In this document: in pieces, positions 16,823-24,020 of the stretch | Position numbering within the stretch: the first letter of the stretch is position 1 | How the letters are laid out: every line of letters begins with the position of its first letter | NCBI RefSeq assembly: GCF_013033355.1 | Contig: NZ_WQDY01000001.1 | Span: 620,001-684,000, forward strand | Direction of reading: 5' to 3' | Source: Ruegeria lacuscaerulensis | GTDB lineage: Bacteria > Pseudomonadota > Alphaproteobacteria > Rhodobacterales > Rhodobacteraceae | DNA: 64,000 nucleotides | Program-made: the position numbers and the translations under genes | The notes under the pieces: generated by a model | The model's input: only the letters and a program-made list of their open reading frames with translations | The model's database searches: none | What the model was told of the DNA's origin: nothing

Positions 16823-16859
16823 TTAGAACCGTTCTAAGGTGTCCAACGATTATCGTCAA
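16823..16859 (-). promoter_or_regulatory. iscR promoter with palindromic operator over the -10 box
   Basis: On the reverse strand TTGACG (16854-16859) is a near-perfect -35 and TAGAAC (16831-16836), 17 bases on, is the -10. The -10 lies within TTAGAAC-c-GTTCTAA (16823-16837), a perfect palindrome with 7-base arms. This arrangement suits direct autorepression by IscR. The leader to the iscR ATG would be about 100 bases. The binding protein is inferred from position only. Confidence 0.6.
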
Positions 16860-16903
16860 GTATTTCCGGGCACCCAGAAGAAAAAGACAGGACCATCGCA
16901 CAC

Positions 16904-17557
16904 ATGCCCGAGGTGATTTTTCCCGGACCAGAAGGCCGCCTGGAAGGCCGCTACCACCCGCAAAAGGAAAAAGACGCACCGATCGCCATCGTGCTTCACC
17001 CGCATCCACAATTCGGCGGGACGATGAACAACAAGGTGGTCTACAACCTGCACTACGCGTTCTACAACATGGGGTTCACCGTTCTGCGGTTCAACTTCCG
17101 TGGCGTGGGTCGCAGCCAGGGTGAGTACGATCAGGGCGTGGGTGAGCTCAGCGATGCGGCATCCGCACTGGATTACCTGCAATCGATGAACAACAACTCG
17201 AAACACTGCTGGGTAGCAGGGTTTTCCTTCGGGGCGTGGATCGGGATGCAACTGCTGATGCGCCGCCCCGAGATCACTGGCTTTATCAGCGTGTCTCCTC
17301 CGGCGAACATGTATGATTTCTCGTTCCTCGCACCCTGCCCGTCCTCGGGCTTGATCATCAATGGGTCGTCGGACCGCGTGGCCCCGCCCGCAGACACCAC
17401 TGCCTTGGTCAACAAGCTGCACGAGCAAAAAGGCATCACAATCACTCATAATGAAGTGGAAGGCGCGGACCATTTCTTCCAGGATCGCCACATGGACACG
17501 TTGATCACAGATGTCAGTGACTACGTGAAGCGCCGCCTGACCGAGAACACACGCTGA
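16904..17557 (+). CDS. Alpha/beta hydrolase (dienelactone-hydrolase-like)
   Basis: A 217-residue cytosolic serine hydrolase. The nucleophile elbow is GFSFG with Ser108, the oxyanion region is LHPHPQFGGTMNN, and the acid and base are likely Asp157 (NGSSDRV) and His190 (EGADHFF). The short length and HPHPQFGG motif define a widespread bacterial group with no assigned substrate. It diverges from iscR across a 178-base region and is the first of three tightly packed genes: its stop codon overlaps the next start (TGATG). The RBS is weak (GGA ten bases upstream of the ATG). Confidence 0.85.
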   Translation: MPEVIFPGPEGRLEGRYHPQKEKDAPIAIVLHPHPQFGGTMNNKVVYNLHYAFYNMGFTVLRFNFRGVGRSQGEYDQGVGELSDAASALDYLQSMNNNSKHCWVAGFSFGAWIGMQLLMRRPEITGFISVSPPANMYDFSFLAPCPSSGLIINGSSDRVAPPADTTALVNKLHEQKGITITHNEVEGADHFFQDRHMDTLITDVSDYVKRRLTENTR

Positions 17558-17802
17558 TGTCGGATACAGTCACCACACTTGCCGGCAGACTGGCCGAAGA
17601 CACGTTGAAGGTGATGGATGAAACCGGCGAGGATCGCTTTTATGTCGAAGTTGGCGAACTGCTTGGGGCATCCTCACAGTCGCTGGAAGAGGCATTTCTG
17701 ACCGAAATTCGAGTGCGGCTGTCTGAGCGTCAGGCCCGCCAATTCGTGATCCAGCGCCTTGCGGAACATCGCAAGAAAGTTAAGGCGATAGAAAAGAAAT
17801 GA
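17557..17802 (+). CDS. Small conserved-looking protein of unknown function
   Basis: An 81-residue, mostly helical, charged protein without cysteine or membrane segment. It starts SDTVTTLAGRLAEDTLKVMDETGED and ends in a basic helix (LAEHRKKVKAIEKK). I recognise no domain. The start overlaps the hydrolase stop and its own stop overlaps the start of the HD-domain gene, so it is made together with both. Such coupling makes it very likely a real protein, perhaps an adaptor of the hydrolase or the HD protein. Confidence 0.75.
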   Translation: MSDTVTTLAGRLAEDTLKVMDETGEDRFYVEVGELLGASSQSLEEAFLTEIRVRLSERQARQFVIQRLAEHRKKVKAIEKK

Positions 17803-18956
17803 TGGATCGGCTGTCCGCGCAAATAGAATTCCTGAAACGCGCGGACCAGCTGAAATCGGTCGAACGCGCGAACACGCTGCTGGATCAATCCCGGCAAGAA
17901 AACTCGGCGGAACACAGTTGGCATCTGGCGCTGTGGGCACTGGTAATGGCCCCCCTTGCCGACGCAAATGTTCGGATTGACCGGGTCATTCGGATGCTTT
18001 TGCTGCATGATCTGGTCGAAATCATCGTCGGTGACCATCCCATCCATCTGAAAACCGACTGGAAGTCGGTTGAGCGCGCTGAACAGAACGCCGCTCAGGA
18101 ACTGTTCGGAATGTTACCCGATGACCAATCCGACGCTTTTCTGACGCTTTGGCAGGAGTTCGAGGCGGATTCTACGCCCGATGCGAAATTCGCAAAATGC
18201 CTTGATCGCTGCCAACCTCTGTTTCAGGTCCTAAACGCTCCGGAACCCAAACCAGAGCATCTGACGGTCGTCCGCGACAATCTGAACGGTGGACGCGCGG
18301 CCTATCTCGAGACCGCTCTTCCTGACGCTTTCAAGGCCGCTTACGCTTTGTTCGACGGCCAACCTGCTCCACGTTCAGAGTTTTCTGATAGGCTGCCGTT
18401 CCTTGCGGAATGCGATCAACTGAAATCCGTCTATCGCGCATCCAGGCTTTTGTCTGGTGATCGATTTGAAAACTCGGCCGAGCATTCGTGGCACATCATG
18501 CTGTTCGCTTGGGTCTTAGCAGACTGCGCCGAATTTTACGTCGACATTGGTCGCGTTCTAAGGATGTTGCTGCTGCACGACATCGTCGAAATCGACGCAG
18601 GTGATCATCCAATTCATGGTCATGTCGACCACGCGGCGCAAGCAGCCGAGGAACAAGCGGCGGCCGATCGGCTGTTCGGGCTATTGCCGAACCAGCAAAG
18701 AACTGAATGCCTAGCCTTGTGGCTTGAGTTTGAAGCCGCCGAGAGCCCCGATGCCAAATTTGCAAAGGCCGTCGACCGTTTTCAAACACCTGTTGGCAAC
18801 CTTGCCACCGGTGGCGGATCATGGGTCGACTACGATGTGACATTCGCGCAGATCGAGTCGCGCGTTGGAACCCCGATTACCCGTGGCGCACCGCAACTAT
18901 GGAATTGGTTGGAACCACAGCTCAAGAACTATTTCTCAGAAAAGATGACCACTTGA
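17799..18956 (+). CDS. Tandem HD-domain phosphohydrolase (two YfbR-like domains)
   Basis: A 385-residue protein made of two homologous HD domains about 190 residues apart. Each repeats the series QLKSV.RA, ENSAEHSWH, RMLLLHD.VEI..GDHPIH and an F.A.SPDAKFAK...DR-like segment. Metal-binding residues are intact in both: His39/His70/Asp71 in the first, His229/His260/Asp261 in the second. Single-domain relatives (HD_3, YfbR type) act on 5'-deoxynucleotides. The fused duplication therefore has two potentially active sites. The ATG overlaps the preceding stop. Substrate and reason for duplication are unknown; both copies keep motifs, so neither looks degenerate. Confidence 0.88.
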   Translation: MMDRLSAQIEFLKRADQLKSVERANTLLDQSRQENSAEHSWHLALWALVMAPLADANVRIDRVIRMLLLHDLVEIIVGDHPIHLKTDWKSVERAEQNAAQELFGMLPDDQSDAFLTLWQEFEADSTPDAKFAKCLDRCQPLFQVLNAPEPKPEHLTVVRDNLNGGRAAYLETALPDAFKAAYALFDGQPAPRSEFSDRLPFLAECDQLKSVYRASRLLSGDRFENSAEHSWHIMLFAWVLADCAEFYVDIGRVLRMLLLHDIVEIDAGDHPIHGHVDHAAQAAEEQAAADRLFGLLPNQQRTECLALWLEFEAAESPDAKFAKAVDRFQTPVGNLATGGGSWVDYDVTFAQIESRVGTPITRGAPQLWNWLEPQLKNYFSEKMTT

Positions 18957-18963
18957 ACGGTAA

Positions 18964-18990
18964 AAGAGAAAGAGGCAAGTCGCCTCTTTC
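18964..18990 (-). terminator. Terminator hairpin of the 43-residue ORF
   Basis: GAAAGAGGC (18968-18976) pairs with GCCTCTTTC (18982-18990) around a 5-base loop. On the reverse strand the hairpin is followed by TCTTTTA, a plausible termination tract just after the small leftward ORF. On the forward strand it is followed by C7, so it is less apt as a terminator for the HD gene, though its hairpin may still protect that transcript's end. Confidence 0.6.
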
Positions 18991-19012
18991 CCCCCCAAGT
19001 ACCAGCGGACGC

Positions 19013-19144
19013 TCAAACCTGAGAACCGTTTACCCGCTCAACATCTTTGGCTGCGCTTCTCTCAGCGGACCCCCCGCCAGCTAGCCACCCAAGCGCCACA
19101 ACAATCGCCGATACGACGATGACAGATTTAGCAAAATTCGTCAT
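19013..19144 (-). CDS. Small 43-residue single-pass membrane or secreted protein
   Basis: The reverse strand encodes MTNFAKSVIVVSAIVVALGW, then LAGGGSAERSAAKDVERVNG and SQV. Residues 7-23 form a hydrophobic segment, followed by a short polar tail, the layout of a bitopic small protein or a secreted peptide with a signal sequence. A hairpin with a T-rich tail lies 23 bases beyond the stop codon, and a weak promoter (TTGAGA at 19086-19091, TATCAG at 19165-19170, 15-base spacing) lies upstream. No good RBS is visible, only AGTAAG. I do not recognise a family. Real existence is moderately supported. Confidence 0.45.
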   Translation of the reverse strand: MTNFAKSVIVVSAIVVALGWLAGGGSAERSAAKDVERVNGSQV

Positions 19145-19321
19145 AGCTTACTGATTAAAAAACACTGATAACTGGTCGAACAGTATCTCAAAAAGCTCGT
19201 GTAAAAACAGTATGGTTATCCTGACCTCACCTCACTTGTGCACAGGAACAAACGAAACGACTTGCCAGATGCCTGAAATCTGTGTTCAACGAGCTCAACA
19301 ACACTCAATCCGAGACTTATT

Positions 19322-19657
19322 TTGCCTAAAGCCTATCTTTTCCTGCTTTTTGCAGTGGTCGCAGAAACGATTGGCACAACCGCGTTGCAAGCCAGTCAGC
19401 AATTCACGCGGCTCTGGCCCTCTGTATTGGTCGTGGTTGGCTACGCAATCGCGTTCTATCTGCTTGGCTTGACTCTAAAGTTCATGCCAGTTGGGATCGT
19501 TTATGCCATCTGGTCGGGCTTGGGCATTGTGCTGATTGCTGTGATCGGTTTTATCGTTTTTGGGCAGAGGCTGGACTGGCCCGCGGTGATAGGTTTGGTC
19601 ATGATTTTGTCTGGAATTCTGGTTATTCACCTGTTTTCCAACACTACGGGTCACTGA
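19322..19657 (+). CDS. Small multidrug resistance (SMR) efflux transporter, EmrE/Qac type
   Basis: A 111-residue four-helix SMR protein that exchanges protons for lipophilic or quaternary-ammonium cations across the inner membrane as a dual-topology dimer. The essential membrane glutamate is Glu15 (AVVAETIGTT), and EmrE landmarks FTRLWPSV, YAIWSGLGIVLI and GQRLDWPAVIG are retained, matching the Qac subtype and not the paired or guanidinium (SugE) subtype. It starts with TTG at 19322, since the next ATG would remove the first helix. No clear RBS is seen. It is a single-gene unit ahead of typA. Confidence 0.92.
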   Translation: MPKAYLFLLFAVVAETIGTTALQASQQFTRLWPSVLVVVGYAIAFYLLGLTLKFMPVGIVYAIWSGLGIVLIAVIGFIVFGQRLDWPAVIGLVMILSGILVIHLFSNTTGH

Positions 19658-19731
19658 CGGGCGGTTAGGGCTGGCATATTTTGCCGCGTCGCGTTATGCG
19701 CGCGGCAACTTCCCGTTCAAAGGCTGACCTC

Positions 19732-21549
19732 ATGGACCTGCGCAATATCGCAATCATCGCTCACGTTGACCACGGCAAAACGACCCTGGTGGATGAGCTG
19801 CTTAAACAATCCGGCGCGTTCCGGGAAAATCAGGCTGTGGCGGAACGCGCCATGGACAGCAACGATCTGGAGCGCGAGCGTGGGATCACCATCCTTGCCA
19901 AAGCGACTTCGGTCGAGTGGAAAGGCACCCGTATCAACATCGTTGACACCCCCGGCCACGCCGATTTCGGTGGCGAGGTTGAGCGTATCCTGTCGATGGT
20001 GGACGGTGTGGTCCTGCTGGTCGATGCCGCCGAAGGCCCGATGCCCCAGACCAAGTTTGTGACCTCGAAAGCGCTGGCGCTGGGCCTGCGCCCGATCGTG
20101 GTGTTGAACAAAGTCGACAAACCCGACGCCGAACCTGACCGCGCGTTGGATGAGTGCTTTGACCTGTTCGCCAACCTCGGTGCCGATGACCATCAGCTGG
20201 ACTTCCCAGCCATGTATGCCTCGGGCCGGTCTGGTTGGGCAGATATGGAACTGGACGGCCCCCGCAAGGACCTGACCGCGCTGTTTGATCTGGTCGTGGA
20301 TCACGTCCCGGCCCCCAAACAAGCCGAAAAGAAAGACGAGCCGTTCCGTATGCTGGCCACCACGCTGGGAAGCGACCCGTTCATCGGCCGCATCCTGACC
20401 GGCCGTGTGGAAAGCGGTACGCTGAAGGCGGGCGACAGCCTCAAGGCGCTGTCGCGCGACGGCACGCTGATCGAAAACTTCCGCGCTTCGAAAATCCTGG
20501 CCTTCCGCGGCCTGGCGCAACAGCCCATCGACGTGGCCGAAGCTGGTGACATCGTCACCATCGCGGGCATGAGCAAAGCCACCGTAGCCGACTCGCTGGT
20601 CGCACCTCAGGTCGAAGAGGCCCTGCCCGCCCAACCGATTGACCCGCCGACTATCACTGTGACTTTCGGCATCAACGACTCGCCTCTGGCCGGTCGCGAC
20701 GGCAAAAAGGTGCAGTCCCGTGTGATCCGCGACCGCCTGATGAAAGAGGCCGAATCGAACGTCGCCATCCGCATCACCGACACTCCCGGCGGCGAAGCCT
20801 TCGAGGTTGCAGGCCGCGGCGAATTGCAGATGGGTGTTCTGATCGAGAACATGCGCCGCGAGGGATTTGAGCTCAGCATCTCTCGCCCGCAGGTTCTGTT
20901 CCGCGAAGAAGACGGCCAGCGTCTGGAGCCCATTGAGGAAGTCACGATTGACGTTGACGATGAATACTCGGGTGCTGTGATCGAAAAGATCACAGGCGCG
21001 CGCAAAGGCGAGCTGGTCGAAATGCGCCCCGCCGGTGCAGGAAAGACCCGCATCATCGCGCATGTGCCTTCGCGCGGACTGATCGGCTATCACGGAGAGT
21101 TCCTGACCGACACGCGCGGAACCGGTGTTCTGAACCGCGTGTTCCACGGCTGGGCGGCACACAAAGGCCCGATTCCCGGCCGCCGCGCTGGTGTTCTGAT
21201 CTCGATGGAGAACGGACAGGCCGTCGCCTACGCCCTGTGGAACCTCGAAGAGCGTGGCCGCATGTTCGTGGGTCCGCAGACGGATGTCTATCAAGGTATG
21301 GTCATCGGAGAGCATTCACGGGACAATGATCTGGAAGTGAACCCACTTAAGGGCAAAAAACTGACCAACGTACGTGCCAGCGGATCGGATGACGCCGTCC
21401 GCCTGACACCTCATGTTCAGTTCTCACTTGAGGAAGCCATCGCCTATATCGACGATGACGAACTGGTTGAGGTGACGCCTAACGCCATCCGGTTGCGTAA
21501 ACGCTTTTTGGATCCGCACGAACGCAAGCGCATGGCAAAATCTGCGTAG
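19732..21549 (+). CDS. typA: Translational GTPase TypA/BipA
   Basis: A 605-residue ribosome-associated GTPase involved in 50S assembly and stress adaptation. The G1 motif is AHVDHGKTT at the N-terminus, switch II is [15 protein letters not shown]4 is [11 protein letters not shown]. The effector regions GDIVTIAGM and the TypA-specific C-terminal block ([48 protein letters not shown]) are complete. ATG at 19732 gives the canonical [15 protein letters not shown] start; the in-frame ATG at 19681 adds a basic stretch not typical of the family. A strong terminator follows at 21638. Confidence 0.97.
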   Translation: MDLRNIAIIAHVDHGKTTLVDELLKQSGAFRENQAVAERAMDSNDLERERGITILAKATSVEWKGTRINIVDTPGHADFGGEVERILSMVDGVVLLVDAAEGPMPQTKFVTSKALALGLRPIVVLNKVDKPDAEPDRALDECFDLFANLGADDHQLDFPAMYASGRSGWADMELDGPRKDLTALFDLVVDHVPAPKQAEKKDEPFRMLATTLGSDPFIGRILTGRVESGTLKAGDSLKALSRDGTLIENFRASKILAFRGLAQQPIDVAEAGDIVTIAGMSKATVADSLVAPQVEEALPAQPIDPPTITVTFGINDSPLAGRDGKKVQSRVIRDRLMKEAESNVAIRITDTPGGEAFEVAGRGELQMGVLIENMRREGFELSISRPQVLFREEDGQRLEPIEEVTIDVDDEYSGAVIEKITGARKGELVEMRPAGAGKTRIIAHVPSRGLIGYHGEFLTDTRGTGVLNRVFHGWAAHKGPIPGRRAGVLISMENGQAVAYALWNLEERGRMFVGPQTDVYQGMVIGEHSRDNDLEVNPLKGKKLTNVRASGSDDAVRLTPHVQFSLEEAIAYIDDDELVEVTPNAIRLRKRFLDPHERKRMAKSA

Positions 21550-21637
21550 ACCTTTCAGTGAAATAGTTCACTGATTGGAAACATTGCCCCATTAGTGACA
21601 TTTTTGCGTACATTAATGCAAAATTAACAAAAACAAG

Positions 21638-21673
21638 GCCCGCCACTCCGGCGGGCTTTTCTTTTGTTTTTCA
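21638..21673 (+). terminator. Rho-independent terminator of typA
   Basis: GCCCGCC (21638-21644) and GGCGGGC (21650-21656) form a perfect 7-base GC stem, with flanking A/T pairs, followed by TTTTCTTTTGTTTTT. It lies about 90 bases after the typA stop and before the secreted Gly-rich gene. Confidence 0.88.
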
Positions 21674-21821
21674 ATATCGTTCCACCATAACGAGAGTTTT
21701 TTCCCGTTTTCTTGTTGTCACACATCTTGAAAATACGGCGAGGGATTGATCTATTTATGTTTAAATTGTGGCAACGGTGTGCTCAGGTAGCACAGGTTAA
21801 AGAGTACCAGGGGGCGTAATC

Positions 21822-22631
21822 ATGCGCGTTAAAAGTCGTTTATTATCTATTGTTTTTGTGTCAGCAACTATTCCAATTGTGTCGACAACGGCAGCTACAG
21901 CTGCCGAGAAGTGCACTATTAAAACAGCTCGCCAGTCCGTTTCCACGGAAACACTTTGTGCTTGTGAGGTCGTGGAATCCAGGATGTTGCGGTACCTGCA
22001 ACGCAGGCCTGATTTTGATGACATCTTGGCCAGAACATTGGAAAGTTGTCCGGCTTTCGCAGCCGTGTTGACTGATATTCCCACCGCCAGCATTTCAAAC
22101 AATCAAAGATCCGGTGATGGCGACGCAAATCCTGGTGAGGGCCTAACTTTCGGCGGTGGTACCGGTGGCAGTGGTCCAACTAATCCAGGCGGTGGCCCAA
22201 CTAATCCAGGCAGTGGCCCGACGAACCCAGGTGGTGGCGGAACCGGCGGCGGCGGCGGTGGAACCGGCGGCCCAGGAAATGGTAATGGTAACAACCCCAA
22301 CCCCGGTAACGGCGGTGGCAACACCGGAGGGTCCGGCCCCGGCACCGGCAATGGTGGCGGCAACAATGGCAATGGCAATGGTGGTGGCAACGGGACCGGA
22401 AACGGGAACGGCAACGGAAACGGTGGCAGCATCTTTGGCGGACCCGGAAATGGCAACGGGAATAGCCCCAATTCCGGCAACGGCGGCGGTAACACAAATG
22501 GATCAGGCCAAGGTTCCGGAAACGGCGGCAACAACAACGGCAACAGCGGCGGCACCAACGGCAACGGCAATGGTGGAAATGTCGGTGGTGTCGGCGGCGG
22601 CAACGGCGGGTCAGGTGGTATTTTCAACTAA
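21822..22631 (+). CDS. Secreted Gly/Asn-rich low-complexity protein
   Basis: A 269-residue protein with a Sec signal peptide (cleavage likely after residue 28, TAATAA). A short folded N-terminal part holds four cysteines (31, 46, 48, 76), enough for two disulfides. From about residue 97 to the end the chain is nearly all Gly, Asn, Ser, Thr and Pro, with repeats of the types GPTNPG, GNGNGN and GGGN. Asn/Gly-rich chains of this kind are disordered or form glycine-helix or amyloid-like surface structures; function cannot be named. GGGGGC precedes the ATG. The gene converges on a LapG-like protease with a shared terminator. Repeats make assembly length errors possible. Confidence 0.78.
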   Translation: MRVKSRLLSIVFVSATIPIVSTTAATAAEKCTIKTARQSVSTETLCACEVVESRMLRYLQRRPDFDDILARTLESCPAFAAVLTDIPTASISNNQRSGDGDANPGEGLTFGGGTGGSGPTNPGGGPTNPGSGPTNPGGGGTGGGGGGTGGPGNGNGNNPNPGNGGGNTGGSGPGTGNGGGNNGNGNGGGNGTGNGNGNGNGGSIFGGPGNGNGNSPNSGNGGGNTNGSGQGSGNGGNNNGNSGGTNGNGNGGNVGGVGGGNGGSGGIFN

Positions 22632-22705
22632 CTGACTCTGGTTGAACGCAATGAGGATCGCAAAACACTCTTATTGCGGACAATACAAACAAAGATCAAA
22701 ATAAG

Positions 22706-22735
22706 CGGGGCGCCAAAATTGGCGCCCCGTTTCTT
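22706..22735. terminator. Bidirectional terminator between convergent genes
   Basis: CGGGGCGCCAA (22706-22716) and TTGGCGCCCCG (22719-22729) make an 11-base perfect stem around AA, followed on the forward strand by TTTCTTT. On the reverse strand the left flank gives CTTATTTTG. It can end transcripts of both the Gly-rich gene and the cysteine-protease gene. Confidence 0.82.
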
Positions 22736-22766
22736 TGGTAATCTCCATTGACCAAGTGGTCACAAA

Positions 22767-23369
22767 TTAACTACGGCGGTAGACACCCACCCAATTCTCT
22801 GGCTGTCGTGGGTCTTGCATCCGTAAGAAAAGATACCGGGTATCCGACCACGGTTTGATCGTGTTGGTCAAATTATCCAGCACCAGATCACCCGCTGCGG
22901 ATCTGTAGACCAAAACGGCATGCGCATTTCTTCGCGTATCCAGCACAGTCGCTATCAGCAATTTACTTGGGTCAATTCCTGCGCGAATTAGATCTCTTTT
23001 TTTCAAAAGAGCAAAGTCTTCGCAGTCCCCACCACGTCTGGTCGGCAACGCCCATCTCTCTACGGTTCTATACTGAGATTGGTCCGTAACTTCACGCGTA
23101 GTCCGATTGATCTTACGATTCACGCGTTTAACAATCTGCAATTCCTGCTGGCTTGTCATCGCCACCGAAGCAGTGCTGGAACATGCCCATGAGTATTGGC
23201 GACACAGCTGTCTTGCTCCGGCAGGCGGAGGTGTAGATGCCACGCTCCTGATGAAGTCTCCTTCGCTGGCTTCCACAGATTTCCCAACGACACTGACCGC
23301 CGCGAGAATCGCGCAAACACCCAAAACCTTGCCTGTCGCGGTGAACGCCTGCTCTACAAACGAATTCAT
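22767..23369 (-). CDS. Transglutaminase-like cysteine peptidase (BTLCP, LapG-like)
   Basis: A 200-residue periplasmic cysteine protease of the bacterial transglutaminase-like family. The N-terminus (residues 13-35) is a hydrophobic export signal. The catalytic triad is visible: Cys116 in RRGGDCEDFALLKK, His150 in RRNAHAVLV and Asp165 in DLVLDNL. The acidic D-C-E-D surroundings match calcium-binding residues of LapG, which cuts large surface adhesins and releases biofilm cells. No adhesin or LapD-like receptor lies next door within this window, so the target is unknown. It converges with the Gly/Asn-rich secreted protein, which is a conceivable substrate but without evidence. Confidence 0.87.
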   Translation of the reverse strand: MNSFVEQAFTATGKVLGVCAILAAVSVVGKSVEASEGDFIRSVASTPPPAGARQLCRQYSWACSSTASVAMTSQQELQIVKRVNRKINRTTREVTDQSQYRTVERWALPTRRGGDCEDFALLKKRDLIRAGIDPSKLLIATVLDTRRNAHAVLVYRSAAGDLVLDNLTNTIKPWSDTRYLFLRMQDPRQPENWVGVYRRS

Positions 23370-23731
23370 GCCTGTCCCTCGATCCTGGTCTCTCCGAACG
23401 ATTGTCGACAGACAGGACCGTATTCCGATTTAGGAAACTATCGGTAAACGGACGCGGCAGCGCAATCTGGGCTTAAGGTGGATGGAAAAAGAGGCGGAAA
23501 TTCGTCACTTTTCATGACCATTTCGCGCTGAATTTGTCGGGTTACTGCCACAATTGAGGCAACCAACGAGAGCGAAAACGTGCATATATAAAATACAAGG
23601 TATTGTTATTATTTAAAAAACAGAAAAAAATTTCAAAACTAAATTCACTGAAACGGCCAGATAACATATAGGCCGAAATCCGCGCATTCTCTAGGCCGTC
23701 CGTCAGCATTCACCAGACGGCCTTGATGATT
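23370..23731. other. Intergenic region between the LapG-like and DUF1330 genes
   Basis: About 360 bases without a credible gene. It must carry the promoter of the leftward protease. 23581-23650 is markedly AT-rich. AGGCCGTC (23693-23700) pairs with GACGGCCT (23716-23723) around a 15-base loop, just past the DUF1330 stop; it lacks a T-run, so it may be a weak or factor-assisted terminator. I see no RNA gene. Confidence 0.4.
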
Positions 23732-24019
23732 CTATTCGGTGATTTCGACGACGACCAATTCGCGTTCACTCGCACCACGTGCGTGGTCAAGGGCCTTTTG
23801 GTAGTCGGGCGAATTGTAACAATCGACAGCAGCTTCGACCGAAGGGAATCTGGCTACTACATTACGCGGGCGCTCTTTTCCCTCAAGCTGCACATAGCGT
23901 GCAGCACGTGCAATGAATTGCCCCCCATGGGCGGCAATCGCCGGACCCGCCAACTCGGCGTATTTTCCGTAAGCCTGGTTGTCCGTCACAGTGACATGTG
24001 CGATCCAAAGTGCGGGCAT
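23732..24019 (-). CDS. DUF1330 domain protein
   Basis: A 95-residue ferredoxin-like-fold protein of the DUF1330 family (dimeric alpha-beta barrel). It starts PALWIAHVTVTDNQAYGKYAELAGPAIAAHGGQFIARA and has the family blocks VVARFPSVEAAVDCYNSPDYQKAL and ERELVVVEI. ATG at 24019 is preferred, as GGAGGGG lies six bases upstream and the frame upstream is out of family and inside alaS. The RBS lies in the last codons of alaS, so it is probably cotranscribed and coupled to alaS. Function is unknown; relatives may bind small aromatic or oxidised compounds. Confidence 0.88.
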   Translation of the reverse strand: MPALWIAHVTVTDNQAYGKYAELAGPAIAAHGGQFIARAARYVQLEGKERPRNVVARFPSVEAAVDCYNSPDYQKALDHARGASERELVVVEITE

Positions 24020-24020
24020 G

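Noticed and set aside
18964..18990. Hairpin read as a terminator for the HD gene
   Set aside because: On the forward strand it is followed by a C run without T; the reverse strand has the T-rich tail.
22140..22620. Repetitive GGN tract considered as a CRISPR or tandem DNA repeat
   Set aside because: Repeats are short, irregular and code for Gly/Asn codons; no constant repeat with unique spacers.
22103..22627. 174-residue proline-rich frame antisense to the Gly-rich gene
   Set aside because: Poly-Pro arises from the reverse complement of Gly codons. The forward gene has signal peptide and RBS.
23693..23723. Hairpin beyond DUF1330 as intrinsic terminator
   Set aside because: 15-base loop and no T-run on the reverse strand; noted only in the intergenic entry.
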